A DNA stretch of 64,000 nt from positions 17,331 through 81,330 of the forward strand of contig NZ_JBGCCT010000045.1 of NCBI RefSeq assembly GCF_041260665.1, in the 5' to 3' direction. The notes under the pieces were generated by a model. That model searched no databases. It saw only the letters and a list, made by a program, of their open reading frames with translations, and was not told the origin of the DNA. Position numbers and translations under genes: made by a program. Shown piece after piece: positions 53,361 through 62,520 of the stretch (positions are counted from its first letter, which is position 1; every line of letters begins with the position of its first letter). The DNA is from Catenulispora sp. GP43. Lineage in GTDB: Bacteria > Actinomycetota > Actinomycetes > Streptomycetales > Catenulisporaceae.

Positions 53361-55585
53361 CGGCGAGCGAGTCCGGCAGTGGCTCCGCAACGCTGCCCAA
53401 CTACGACCCGTGGGACGGCGACCCGTCACAGTTCGACACCGTCGTCGCCAACCTCATCAAGCGCGAGGCCGACGTCACGGGCGTCCGCCTCGGAATCGCC
53501 AGCCTGCTCGCCGATCCGAACTTGTCGATGTGGCTCGGCAAGAGTGCGGACGCGTTCCGCAACACACTCGATCCGGTGCCGACGATGCTGGACCAGATGG
53601 CCACCGCCTACACCGACGCCGCAGACGCCGTGCGGGCCTACGCCCAGGCGCTGCGTGACGGCAAGGCGGCGTTCGCCAAGGTTCAGTCGAGCATGGAGGC
53701 GCAGGCGGGTCCCGACACGAGCGGCCTGGCGACAGTGCTGGCCTCCCAGGCCGGCGATGCGTCGGCCGAGCACGATAAGGCGAAGCGGACGTGCGCGAAC
53801 AAGCTGGCTGTGGCCGATCAGGACCTGCGCGGTGTGGCGGCCAAACTCGCGGCGAAGGACTTCAACGACTTCGGCGCGGCCATAGTCGCCAACGGCGGCA
53901 GCCTGGCGGACCTTGCCGGCCTGGCGAGCATGGGCATGGACGTGTACAACGCCCAGGTGGACGCGGTCAGCTTGGCGCTGACTGGCGGTAAGGGCGCCAT
54001 CCCGCCGGATGTGCTGCGTACCGAGGTCCAGAACATGCTCAGCACCTACGGCGACAACCCGGACTTCTGGTTCACCTTCGGCCCGCTGGTGTCAAAGTTC
54101 CCGGGCTATCTGCTCAGCCACGACAAGCTGCCGGACGGCAGCCTCCCGCCGGAAGACCAGGCGCTGCTCACGATGATCGGCCAGGCCACGGCGAAAGCCG
54201 CGGATGCTGGGAGCATGGCCTCGGTAGTCGCCAACACTAGCGACTCGGACCTCCTCGGGCTCAGCGCCATTGTGGCCGCGGCTGGCGGCGGTCAGGCGTT
54301 TGGGAAAGGCCCCGGCGCCGTGTTCCTGAGCGACCTGGTGACGAAGCTCGTGAACGACTCGAGCAACTTCCAGGACTCGAAGGCCTTCAATACGGCTCTG
54401 TCCCAGTCGTTAGAAGCTGCCGCGCAGGATGGCGATGCCGTCCGCTTGGCCCTGTCCAGCGCCGACGGGCAGCAGCTGGTCACGGAGCTGTTGCAGGGAT
54501 CTGTCTCGTTGAACGAGCTGTACGGCACCGTCGGCGGGTCGTACACCACGACTGTGGGACCGAAGTTCACGGACGCGGCGGCGATCTCCGCATTCTTGAA
54601 CGCTGGACTGATGCAGCAGCGAGGTTCCGACCCCGTGGCCATGCAGGAGATCCAGGCCGCGATGAACGTGATCCGGGCGGCTGCGGCGTTTCACGGGTGG
54701 GATCCCTCGAACGCTTCCATGGCGGCCGAGGTCGGGCCGCTGCCGGACTCCATCACGCAGGCATTGATCCACTACGCAAGCAACAACTCGCTCGATCTTG
54801 CGCTTTCTGCGCAGAGTCACAGCGACGGCGTATCAATGGTCAACGTCGGACCAAACACCCCTTTCTACAACTTCACCGTCACGCAGGACGAGATGAAGTC
54901 CTTCCTTGGGTTGGCCTTAAAGGACCCGAAGGATGCCGCCGCTTACCGAGGTTGGCTTCAGGGGTCGTATGCGGGACTAGTCCAAGCTGCCATCCAGGGT
55001 GGTCCGAAAAGTGACTGGACGCGGCCCTATTCATACCTCATCACCGACACTCAGAAGATCATCGACCAACAGCAACTGGACTCGGCCGGTCACGCCGACG
55101 CCATGGCAGCCAACCATCTCATGGTGTTCAATATGTTGACCGGTGCCCTTGGCAATGCGCCCGGCGGGGAAGCGCTGGGCATCGCGCAGACTGTCGACGG
55201 CTTCATGCAGCCGCTGGCCGGGTCCCCACCGACGACCGACGGCGGGCTGCTGGCCCATTTGTTCGACCAGTCGCACACTGCGAAGGCGACAGCGGATACC
55301 CATCAGGACGACATCAACCAGATCCAGCACATGCAGGTCCTGGTGACCCAAGGAGCACTAGACTCCGGACGGCTGACACCCGACATGCTCAGTCCTGGCG
55401 TCGTCGTGGACGGCAAGGTGCAAGACAACGCGGACTTTCAAACGTGGTATGGAACGCTTGGATCAAAGCTGACTCTGGGCCCGCCGGTATCTACACACCC
55501 AGATGCTCTCGACAAGGCGCTCGGGTCGCCGCCTTCGTTGCAGGACTACGTCAACGAATTCACGAGTGCGCTGGAGCTCAACTGA
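53357..55585 (+). CDS. large T7SS-type secreted protein (LXG-like N-terminus)
   Basis: 742 residues from TTG 53357 (TTGA overlap with the WXG gene). Residues 20-115 contain MWLGKSADAFRNTLDPVP and AYTDAADAVRAYAQAL, which align with the N-terminus of the RHS toxin at 4809 (WIGQTADAFKSNFGPLP, AYAPKL). The rest is Ala-rich, helical, without membrane segments or a recognised enzyme motif. The C-terminus carries SPGVVVDGKVQDNADFQTWY, a motif shared with the next gene's lipoprotein. Probably an exported effector or structural protein. Confidence 0.7.
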   Translation: MTASESGSGSATLPNYDPWDGDPSQFDTVVANLIKREADVTGVRLGIASLLADPNLSMWLGKSADAFRNTLDPVPTMLDQMATAYTDAADAVRAYAQALRDGKAAFAKVQSSMEAQAGPDTSGLATVLASQAGDASAEHDKAKRTCANKLAVADQDLRGVAAKLAAKDFNDFGAAIVANGGSLADLAGLASMGMDVYNAQVDAVSLALTGGKGAIPPDVLRTEVQNMLSTYGDNPDFWFTFGPLVSKFPGYLLSHDKLPDGSLPPEDQALLTMIGQATAKAADAGSMASVVANTSDSDLLGLSAIVAAAGGGQAFGKGPGAVFLSDLVTKLVNDSSNFQDSKAFNTALSQSLEAAAQDGDAVRLALSSADGQQLVTELLQGSVSLNELYGTVGGSYTTTVGPKFTDAAAISAFLNAGLMQQRGSDPVAMQEIQAAMNVIRAAAAFHGWDPSNASMAAEVGPLPDSITQALIHYASNNSLDLALSAQSHSDGVSMVNVGPNTPFYNFTVTQDEMKSFLGLALKDPKDAAAYRGWLQGSYAGLVQAAIQGGPKSDWTRPYSYLITDTQKIIDQQQLDSAGHADAMAANHLMVFNMLTGALGNAPGGEALGIAQTVDGFMQPLAGSPPTTDGGLLAHLFDQSHTAKATADTHQDDINQIQHMQVLVTQGALDSGRLTPDMLSPGVVVDGKVQDNADFQTWYGTLGSKLTLGPPVSTHPDALDKALGSPPSLQDYVNEFTSALELN

Positions 55586-56190
55586 TGACTGCCTTTTATC
55601 GCCGCAACCTCACCTGCCTTGCTGCGGCGGTAGTGGTGGCATCTTGGACCGCTGGGTGCGGCAGCGGGAGCAAGAGCGGCGGGGCGCAGCCGTCAGCAAC
55701 GGATGGCATACCCAGTCCGAACTCGACAGTGGTCGCCACACAACTTGTTCTGGACACCGGGACTCTGTCTGCCAGCGATGTTGATCCCGGCGTCGTGGTG
55801 GATGGCGTCATCAAAGATGGCGCTCAGTTCACCACGTGGTATGCCACCAGAACGGCAGACATGCTGTTGTCCAAAAACTCAAAGGTGCTGCTCTCGGACG
55901 AGGCCGGCAAGGTTACGACGGCGATCAACAGCATGGGGAAGCGGCCGACGCCGGACGGCTTGCACTCCACGGCGTTGGAGATTCTGGCGCAGGAGCTAGT
56001 CGATGCGAATCTGATCAACGCTCAGACGCTCGGTGGGGCTGTCGACTCCGCGGGCAAAGTTAGTCTAGGAAGTGCCTTGAACACCTGGTACTCGGCACAT
56101 CAGAACGACATGCTGCCCGGCAGTTCGACCGTGGCCTACTCGACCGAGGAGTCACGGATTGTCGCGGTGCTCCAGCGCACACCTTCCTGA
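55585..56190 (+). CDS. lipoprotein sharing a motif with the preceding secreted protein
   Basis: 201 residues from ATG 55585 (TGATG overlap). A signal peptide (LTCLAAAVVVASWTAGC) has the lipobox WTAGC. A Ser/Gly-rich linker follows, then DPGVVVDGVIKDGAQFTTWY, nearly the same as the C-terminal motif of the 742-aa protein, and a helical rest. It may be a surface partner or immunity lipoprotein of that protein; the role is inferred. Confidence 0.7.
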   Translation: MTAFYRRNLTCLAAAVVVASWTAGCGSGSKSGGAQPSATDGIPSPNSTVVATQLVLDTGTLSASDVDPGVVVDGVIKDGAQFTTWYATRTADMLLSKNSKVLLSDEAGKVTTAINSMGKRPTPDGLHSTALEILAQELVDANLINAQTLGGAVDSAGKVSLGSALNTWYSAHQNDMLPGSSTVAYSTEESRIVAVLQRTPS

Positions 56191-56235
56191 CAGCACGCCT
56201 GCCCGAATACAAAGGCTCGATGTGGGTCGAACTGG

Positions 56236-56445
56236 CTACCGCGGCGTCGGGCGCCGGGTTAGCTGGTCGGCCAATGTGTACGTACTCGGATCAACCTCGA
56301 ACCCCGCCGCCTCGAACCGTACGTCGAGCAGGTTGAGGGTCCGGCGGACGGCGTCGCGCCTGCCGAGGCTGGCCTGAGCTCTCATGATGCGCCGGTAGAG
56401 GTCCTCGTTGAGTAGGTCCTGGTCCAGCAGCGCGTTGAGCGTGGC
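56236..56445 (-). pseudogene. BTAD-type protein, 3' fragment cut by IS630
   Basis: The minus-strand frame reads LNALLDQDLLNEDLYRRIMR, then AQASLGRRDAVRRTLNLLD and FEVDPSTYTLADQL, matching the C-terminal end of BTAD modules. Upstream the frame runs into the IS630 left end at 56447, so the 5' part is missing. The first ten residues of the open frame up to 56478 are encoded by the IS. It is another member of the LysM-BTAD type family, now truncated. Confidence 0.55.
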
Positions 56446-56447
56446 TA

Positions 56448-57710
56448 GTGCGGTGACCGGATTGGTTCGCCGGTTCATGTGTTGTCATGCGGCCAGGGCG
56501 AGGTCGCCTCGGGCGCGTCCTCCCCAGCGCAGTCCCTTCTCGCTGCGGACCCGGGCGCGTTCGCGGCGCTGGGCGGCGATCACGTCGGGGTGGCGGCTGT
56601 GGGCGTTGCGCCAGGTCAGGTAGGCGTGCAGGTCGCGGGTCTGCTCGGCGTGGTGGGAGCGGTGGGAGTGGGCCATGGTGAACTGCCGCAGCGGCCTAAA
56701 CTGCGCCTCGATCGGGTTGGCCCAGGAGGCGTACGTCGGAGTGAACAACAGCGTGACGTGGTTCGCGGCGGCCCAGGCGCGGATGTCCTTGTTCTTATGC
56801 GCCGACAGGTTGTCCAAGATGATGAAGATCTGCTGGTCGGCCGGTCGCGTCCGCCGGATGCTCTTGAGTGCGAGCAGGGTGTTGACCGCGCCCTTCCTGC
56901 GCCGGTTGATCCCCCACAGCCGGTCGGCACCGATGCTGTAGCAGCCGTGGAAGTAGGTCACCCCGTGCGTGCGGTGGTAGGTGGCCGGCAACCGCCACGG
57001 ATGCCCGGCCCGGGCCCAGCCGGCCCCGGCCACCGGGCGGATGCCCAGCGGCCCGAAGTCGTCGAACGCGAACGTCGCCTCGGCGTGGTGCTCCAGCGCG
57101 TCCTCGATCGCGGCCAGCTTGGCCTCCTTGTGCGGGTCCGGGGGCTCCTTCCAGGTGCGGGTGCGCTGGAAGGTGACCCCGCGCCGGGACAGCAGCGTGC
57201 GCAGCGTCTCACGCCCGATCCGGATCGGGCGGACCGGGTCAGCGGCGAGGTGCGCGGCCGGCTTGCGGATCGACCACCGGGTGAACGGCGCCCCGGACTT
57301 CCCGGGGCGCTGGCTGGCCACAGCCACGACGTAGTTTTCGTCGTCTTCACTGAGCAGGCGGGCGCGGTGGCCCGCCCACCGAGGGTCCAGGCATCGAAGA
57401 CCGATCTCGTTGAACGCGTGGATCACATCGCGCACCGTGTCCTCGTCCGCCGCCACCAGCCGCGCGATCGCCGGCACGGTGTTCCCACTGGACGAGGCCA
57501 ACACGATCATCGCCCGCCGATACCGCACCGGACTGGCCGACCCGCGCCGCACAATCCGCAACAGCCGCTGACCTTCCTGATCGGTCAGCCGCCTGGCTTT
57601 CACTCGTTCCGCCATCAGTGCCTTTCCACTCGATGAGACGATCCATCCCACCAAAGCAGGCAAATGCGACAGCTATTCCCGAAGCCGGTGGACCAATCCG
57701 GTCACCGCAC
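56448..57710. mobile_element. IS630-family insertion sequence, apparently intact
   Basis: 1263 bp. Left end GTGCGGTGACCGGATTGGT (56448-56466) and right end 57692-57710 are exact inverted repeats of 19 bp; similarity continues inward with mismatches. TA flanks both ends (56446-56447, 57711-57712), the target duplication of IS630/Tc1-type elements. One intact transposase gene is inside. Confidence 0.85.
56485..57615 (-). CDS. IS630-family transposase
   Basis: 376 residues from the start at 57615 (MAERVKARRL), with AAAGG about 6 bases upstream. N-terminal HTH (TVPAIARLVAADEDTVRDVI) and a DDE core: FAFDDFGPLGI, FIILDNLSAHKNKDI and SWANPIEAQF supply the D, D and E. Full length for the family; no frame damage. 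It catalyses cut-and-paste movement into TA sites. Confidence 0.9.
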   Translation of the reverse strand: MAERVKARRLTDQEGQRLLRIVRRGSASPVRYRRAMIVLASSSGNTVPAIARLVAADEDTVRDVIHAFNEIGLRCLDPRWAGHRARLLSEDDENYVVAVASQRPGKSGAPFTRWSIRKPAAHLAADPVRPIRIGRETLRTLLSRRGVTFQRTRTWKEPPDPHKEAKLAAIEDALEHHAEATFAFDDFGPLGIRPVAGAGWARAGHPWRLPATYHRTHGVTYFHGCYSIGADRLWGINRRRKGAVNTLLALKSIRRTRPADQQIFIILDNLSAHKNKDIRAWAAANHVTLLFTPTYASWANPIEAQFRPLRQFTMAHSHRSHHAEQTRDLHAYLTWRNAHSRHPDVIAAQRRERARVRSEKGLRWGGRARGDLALAA

Positions 57711-57712
57711 TA

Positions 57713-58363
57713 GCGGAAGTCGTCGGCGAATACCGATACGCCGGACCGGCCGACGATGATCCGTATCGCCATTGTCGTGAGGTGCGCTGGCTGTCGACCA
57801 TCGAGAAGACGGCCGCGCTCGATATGGCGACCCGATTTCGGGGCACGCTCGGTCGCGTGCTCGGCGACAGACTCGAAGCAGTTCTGGCGGCGTTCTCCGT
57901 TTCGCAAGCGTGGCTTGCCTTCGAGGAGGATTTCGACGTCGCACCGACCGACATAACTCCGGTCCCCACGCAGGACGACGGCCAGGCCCGCGCCGACGCG
58001 CACAGTGAGCACAACTCGACCGTCAACCTTCTGAAAGCTGAAGCTCGTGCTCAGGGATACAAGACCGTCAAGTCGACGACGGGTGCGGACGTCGCGTGGA
58101 TGTCGATCGGCGACGGCTGGCTCACCGTGTGCGAGGTGAAGTCCGTTGAGGGCTCGAACGACATCGATCAGCTCCGTCTCGGCCTTGGCCAGATCATCGA
58201 CTACCTCGATCAGCTTCGCGACTACGAACCAGGCGTCAGCGGGCTGCTCTGGACTTCGCGCGAACCACGCGACGCTGAACGATGGCGACGGATCTGCGGG
58301 GAGCACGGCGTCACGCTTGGCTGGCCGGGGCAGGAGCACCTTCTCGCGACACTGGCTACTTGA
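57713..58363 (+). pseudogene. PD-(D/E)XK nuclease-like gene, 5' end cut by IS630
   Basis: The reading frame is coding-like right up to the IS630 right end: EVVGEYRYAGPADDDPYRHC, then REVRWLSTIEKTAALDMATR, which looks like the linker of Mrr/EVE-type restriction proteins. GADVAWMSIGDGWLTVCEVK holds the D ... ExK pair of the PD-(D/E)XK fold. The part upstream of the TA is missing, so the product is truncated unless GTG 57782 gives a short protein of 193 residues. Probably once a DNA-cleaving defence protein. Confidence 0.6.
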
Positions 58364-58367
58364 TCGC

Positions 58368-59187
58368 GTGAGCACCTATTCTGTCAGCCTCGGCGTACCG
58401 CGCAACCTGATCTTCTTCGTCGCCGGACTACTGTGCACCAACCGCACGAAGCTCGGAACGCGCCGGGCGCCCGCAAACTGACCTGTTACCGTCAGGCAGT
58501 TTTCATCTTGGCCTGGATGTGGGACGGCGGTGACATCGAACGGCTCGGCGCCGGCTTCGGACTGGCCCGCACCACAAGCTACGTCCGCCACGCCGAGGGC
58601 TCCAAGTGATCGCCGAACAGGCCCCGAACCTCGTCGAGGTCCTGGATAAGCCGTGCGTGACAAACTGCCGTTTCTGATCCTGGACGGCACCCTCGTACCG
58701 ATCGACTGGGTCGAGGGGAGGAAAGCCTCGCGGAAAGGCCACGAGATCGACGCCTGGCATTCCGGGAAGACCCACGAGTTCGCCGGGAACATCTAGGCGC
58801 TCATGACGCCGAACGGCATCCCGATGTGAACCTCGGAGGTGTACCCCGGCAGTGAACACGACATCGCGATGGCCCGCGCCGAAGTCCTCACGATCGCCGA
58901 ACGGTTCCTTGCCGAGCTGCCCACGCGCGCCGACAGCAGGGTACGAAGGCGCAGGCTGGGGCGTCCACATTCCGGTCAAGCAGCCCAGCGACGGCAATGA
59001 CCTCGCCGACGACCTACAACCGGCTGCTGCGTGGATTGCGGTTCCAGGGCGAGCGCGGCTTCGCGCTGCTGTTCGGCCGATGGAAAGCCCTCGCGCACGT
59101 GACGATGAGCCCTTCCAGGATCGGCGACCTCATGCGGGCCGCACTCGTCCTCACCCAGTTCGAGCACAAGATGGTCTGGCGATAGTT
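58368..59187 (+). pseudogene. IS5-type (DDE_Tnp_4) transposase pseudogene
   Basis: Pieces in several frames read LTCYRQAVFILAWMWDG, LDGTLVPIDWVEGRK, HSGKTHEFAGNI, VYPGSEHDIAMARAE, TAGYEGAGWGVHIPVKQP and LRGLRFQGERGFALLFGRWK, in the order of an IS5-family transposase. Internal stops and frameshifts separate them (e.g. after the first 36 codons). Not functional. Confidence 0.65.
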
Positions 59188-59235
59188 GTCGAGATCACCT
59201 CACCGAACCAGGGCGTGGTACCAGCCTGACTGCTC

Positions 59236-59460
59236 GTGACGGCCGATGAGCACCTCGCTTCAGAGATCGAGGCGAACCGGGCTTTGGGCTCGTCTGCGCT
59301 GCGGCGCGTCGCCCCGACGGTGCTGGTGTCAGCCGCCGGCCCGGTCGCTGTCCTGGACGCGCTCCGTTTCGCCGGCTACGCCCCCTCGGCACATCAGGCC
59401 GACGGGGCCGTCATGGTGACCAGGGCTGTAAGCCAACGGCTGCGCGTGAACGCCGGTTGA
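59236..59460 (+). CDS. small hypothetical protein or fragment
   Basis: 74 codons from GTG 59236. LVSAAGPVAVLDALRFAGYA and SAHQADGAVMVTRA look like the C-terminal end of a larger protein (helicase-associated style), so it may be a remnant. It sits between a dead transposase and the AbiEi-like gene. Confidence 0.4.
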   Translation: MTADEHLASEIEANRALGSSALRRVAPTVLVSAAGPVAVLDALRFAGYAPSAHQADGAVMVTRAVSQRLRVNAG

Positions 59461-59560
59461 CACCGGCGCCCAGGGGATCGGCGCACTTCGTGCGCCTCAA
59501 CCTGACAAGCTTTGTGGTGAGCTGCGCGCGGCATGACGCTGCCTGCCCGTCCAGGCCCTG

Positions 59561-60595
59561 CTACGTCCCGTTCGAGAAGGCGTCAGCTCGGGTGACCGTG
59601 ATTCCCCGCGGCCAGGGGCGGCCTGCGTTGGCTGCGAGAGCGTCCGTGACTTGGACACAGACCGCCTCGGGATCCTCCTTGATTCGGGTTGGTGCGAAGT
59701 GAAGAACCGCGAATCCGAGTGCCGTGAGCATGGCGTGCCGTTGTTGGGTTTGGCGCCAGTCTTTCGGGCTCAGATGGTAATCCGCCGAGTCGACCTCCGC
59801 GACGAGGCAGCTGCCAACCCACAGCGCATCGGGAACCGCGACTATCCTTGCGGTCGCGGAGTCGCGCAGGACCGCGTTCCATCGAGGTGCAGGCACACGG
59901 AACCGGATGAGCGCCTCGCGCATCCATGCCTCGGCCGGCGAACGGACGCCCTCGCCGATCTCCAACGCCACCTGCTGCGCCAGCCGCGAGCGACGCATGG
60001 GTCCGTTGGCGACCTCCTCGAGGATCTGGGCCGGCGTGCAGAATCGGCGTTGCACCGCTTCAGCCAACGCGGCCCGTACCTCGTCGACGTCCTCCGACCG
60101 GCGTGCCGCATCAATCAATGCCCGTACGAAAGGAGCGCAGGCCATTCCGCTCCGTGTGACCTGGCCAGGCATCCGGGACGTCCGCTCGATGACGACGTGG
60201 CCTGTGCTAGTGCGCAGACTGTCGCAGGGCACGAGCACATGGATCCGGCTCTGCCGTGGCAACCGTCGCACGCCGTACAAATCCAGTGCCGCGGTCCCTG
60301 TGAGCAGTGCGCCCCCGGTGTGGTCCGATCCGCAGTACAGTAGCGCGGAGCGCATCAGTTGGTGCCGAGAGGGCGGCCCCGTCTGCGTCAAGTAGGTCGA
60401 GGGGAGGATGCGCTGCCACGGCCCGCCCGTCGTCGTGCGCTTCCGAATGACCCGCTCGGGGAATCCCAGTTCGGCGAGTTGGCGATGAGCCACCACGTGA
60501 TCTTGCAATCTGATCAGAGTATTGGCGGCAGCTGTGTAGTATTCTTCCGCACTGGTGTGCTTATGTGGGCTTTTCATGGTTCGACTGTCAGTCAT
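59561..60595 (-). CDS. AbiEi-like N-terminal domain plus DUF559/Vsr-like nuclease domain
   Basis: 344 residues; start at 60595 or 60577 (MKSPHKHTSA). Residues 35-120 resemble AbiEi-type antitoxin HTH domains (HRQLAELGFPERVIRKRTTT and GALLTGTAALDLYGV). The C-terminal part (CLVAEVDSADYHLSPKDWRQ, QRHAMLTALGFAVLHFAP) resembles DUF559/Vsr endonuclease folds with an E-D-H motif. Common single genes in actinobacteria; no toxin partner is visible here. The function is not established. Intact in a degraded neighbourhood. Confidence 0.65.
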   Translation of the reverse strand: MTDSRTMKSPHKHTSAEEYYTAAANTLIRLQDHVVAHRQLAELGFPERVIRKRTTTGGPWQRILPSTYLTQTGPPSRHQLMRSALLYCGSDHTGGALLTGTAALDLYGVRRLPRQSRIHVLVPCDSLRTSTGHVVIERTSRMPGQVTRSGMACAPFVRALIDAARRSEDVDEVRAALAEAVQRRFCTPAQILEEVANGPMRRSRLAQQVALEIGEGVRSPAEAWMREALIRFRVPAPRWNAVLRDSATARIVAVPDALWVGSCLVAEVDSADYHLSPKDWRQTQQRHAMLTALGFAVLHFAPTRIKEDPEAVCVQVTDALAANAGRPWPRGITVTRADAFSNGT

Positions 60596-60626
60596 CGATC
60601 CCGTGGGTGCAATACGAGTCGCTGGA

Positions 60627-60657
60627 CCTGTGGATAACTTGTAATCCTGTGGATAAC
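60627..60657 (+). repeat. two direct CCTGTGGATAAC repeats (DnaA-box-like)
   Basis: CCTGTGGATAAC at 60627-60638 and 60646-60657, 19 bases apart. TGTGGATAA equals the classic DnaA box TTATCCACA on the other strand. Located in the 498-base gap 60596-61093, which otherwise shows no gene. Confidence 0.6.
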
Positions 60658-61093
60658 GGTGCCTCGGGAACGCGTGACTTCGGGTCTCGGTCGTCGCGGT
60701 CGAGGCTTGTCGCAGGCTTCGCCTCCGTGTGCTCCTGGCCGAGCGCCGTAAAGCCGTCCATCCGCGAAGCTAACAAGACTGCTTCACCGCAGGTCAGCGA
60801 TTTAGCGGGCCTATGGGCCGCGCGGTGGGTAGCGAAAATTCGCCCACTGTGCGGCCCAGCACGGGGCTGGTCACCGCGCTGGCAGGGATGGACGATGTCG
60901 GTGTCTGTTCCGGCTGGACGCCGTTGCCTCTGTAGTGCCGGTGAGCTTGTAGGTCAGCGTGGGCGCTGGAGGGCGCCACGGGAACCGTGGATTGTTGCCT
61001 TGAGCACGTGTGTCAGATTCCTCGACATCCCTGCCCTCCCCGGGACGGACGCCTTCGACGTCCGCGTCTCGGGGGAGATGGGGAGGCACGACA

Positions 61094-62403
61094 GTGGATG
61101 TGGTGCATCAGCGTGTGGCAGCGCTGGACATCTCCAAGACCGACGCCAAGGTCTGCATCCGGGTGCCGGGCAAACGCAAGGGCACGTTCACCCGCGAGGT
61201 GACGACCTGGGGCGCTACCACGAACCAGATCCTGGCGCTGCGCGATCACCTGGTCGCCGCCGGGGGTCACGCTGGTGATGGAGGCCGTTCTACTTCGTGC
61301 TGGAGGACGGGCTTGAGGTGATGCTGGTCAACGCCCGGCACGTGAAGAACGTCCCGGGGCGCAAGACCGATGTCTCCGACGCACAGTGGCTGGCGCAGTT
61401 GGGGGCGCACGGTTTGGTGCGCGGCTCGTTCGTGCCGCCGGAGCCGATCCGGCAGTTGCGGGATCTCACCAGGGCCCGCACCAGGCTGACCGGGGAGCGG
61501 TCCCGGGAGGTGCAGCGGCTGGAGAAGTTCCTGGAGGATGCCGGGATCAAACTGTCCTCGGTTGCGTCCGACATCATGGGCGTCTCCGGCCGCGCCATGC
61601 TCGAAGCCCTCATCACAGGGGCCTGCGACCCGGCAGGGCCGCCGGATCCGGCCGTGCTGGCCGACCTGGCCAAACGCCGCCTGCGCAGCAAGATCCCGGC
61701 GCTGGTGGAGGCGCTGACCGGACGGTTCACCGAACACCATGCGTTCCTGGTCCGGCTGCACCTGGACCAGATCGACCGGCTGACCGCAGCCTTGGACGCC
61801 CTGGCAGAGCGGATCGAGGCGCATATCGCGCCCTTTCGCCCCGTCGTCGAGCTGCTGACCACGATTCCCGGCGTCGAACGCTACGTCGCGGAAGTCATCA
61901 TCGCCGAGAGCGGCGGGGACATGACCGTGTTCCCCACCGCCGACTACCTGGCCTCCTGGGCCGGGGTCGTGCCCGGCCATCGGGAGTCGGCAGGGAAGAA
62001 CAAGTCCGGCAAGACCAGACCCGGCAACAGCTACCTCAAAGGCGCCCTCGGCGTTGCCGCGTTCGGCGCGGCCGGCACGAACGGGACCTGGCTCCAGGCC
62101 CGCTACCGGCGCCTGACCGCCCGCCGCGGCCCGCTGCGCGCCCTGGTCGCTATCGAGCACTCGATCCTGATCGCCGTCTGGCACATGCTCACCCACCACG
62201 TCCCCTACACCGACCTCGGCAGCGACTACTACACCCGCCAGAACCCCGACCGCGCCGAACGCCGCGCCGTCGGCGTCCTGGAAGCCCTCGGCTACACCGT
62301 CACCCTGGACCGCCTCGGCCTCGAACCGGTCGCCTTAGGCGAACCACGCACCAGCCGCCACGGGGCGATCCGTCACGCCCGGATCGCCCCACAACCCCGC
62401 TGA
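61094..62403 (+). pseudogene. IS110-family transposase, frameshifted
   Basis: Start GTG 61094 gives VAALDISKTDAKVCIRVPGK (DEDD catalytic D). The second catalytic region is damaged: a G-run of five at 61262-61266 where four would keep frame, and after ATGGAGGCC about 20 bases are missing, so the usual MEATxxYW...PFY motif is lost. From 61297 the frame resumes with DVSDAQWLAQLGAHGLVRGS and the transposase_20 half (LLTTIPGVERYVAEVIIAES) to 62403. The C-terminal 368 codons are otherwise intact. Inactive as written. Confidence 0.75.
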
Positions 62404-62520
62404 GCTGCGTCTATTTTCGTGTCAGAGGGCGGACTGGGTTGTTCGTTAGGGCCCTGGTCCAGTGACGCTCGGTCGCGCTATGGACATCAAGGCTTTGGTT
62501 CGAGCGCTTCCGAAATGCGG

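Noticed and set aside
56479..57636. 385-codon plus-strand frame
   Set aside because: Antisense to the IS630 transposase, whose DDE residues are intact.
58852..59229. Two small independent genes (58852 and 58997 frames)
   Set aside because: Together they read as consecutive parts of one decayed IS5-type transposase.
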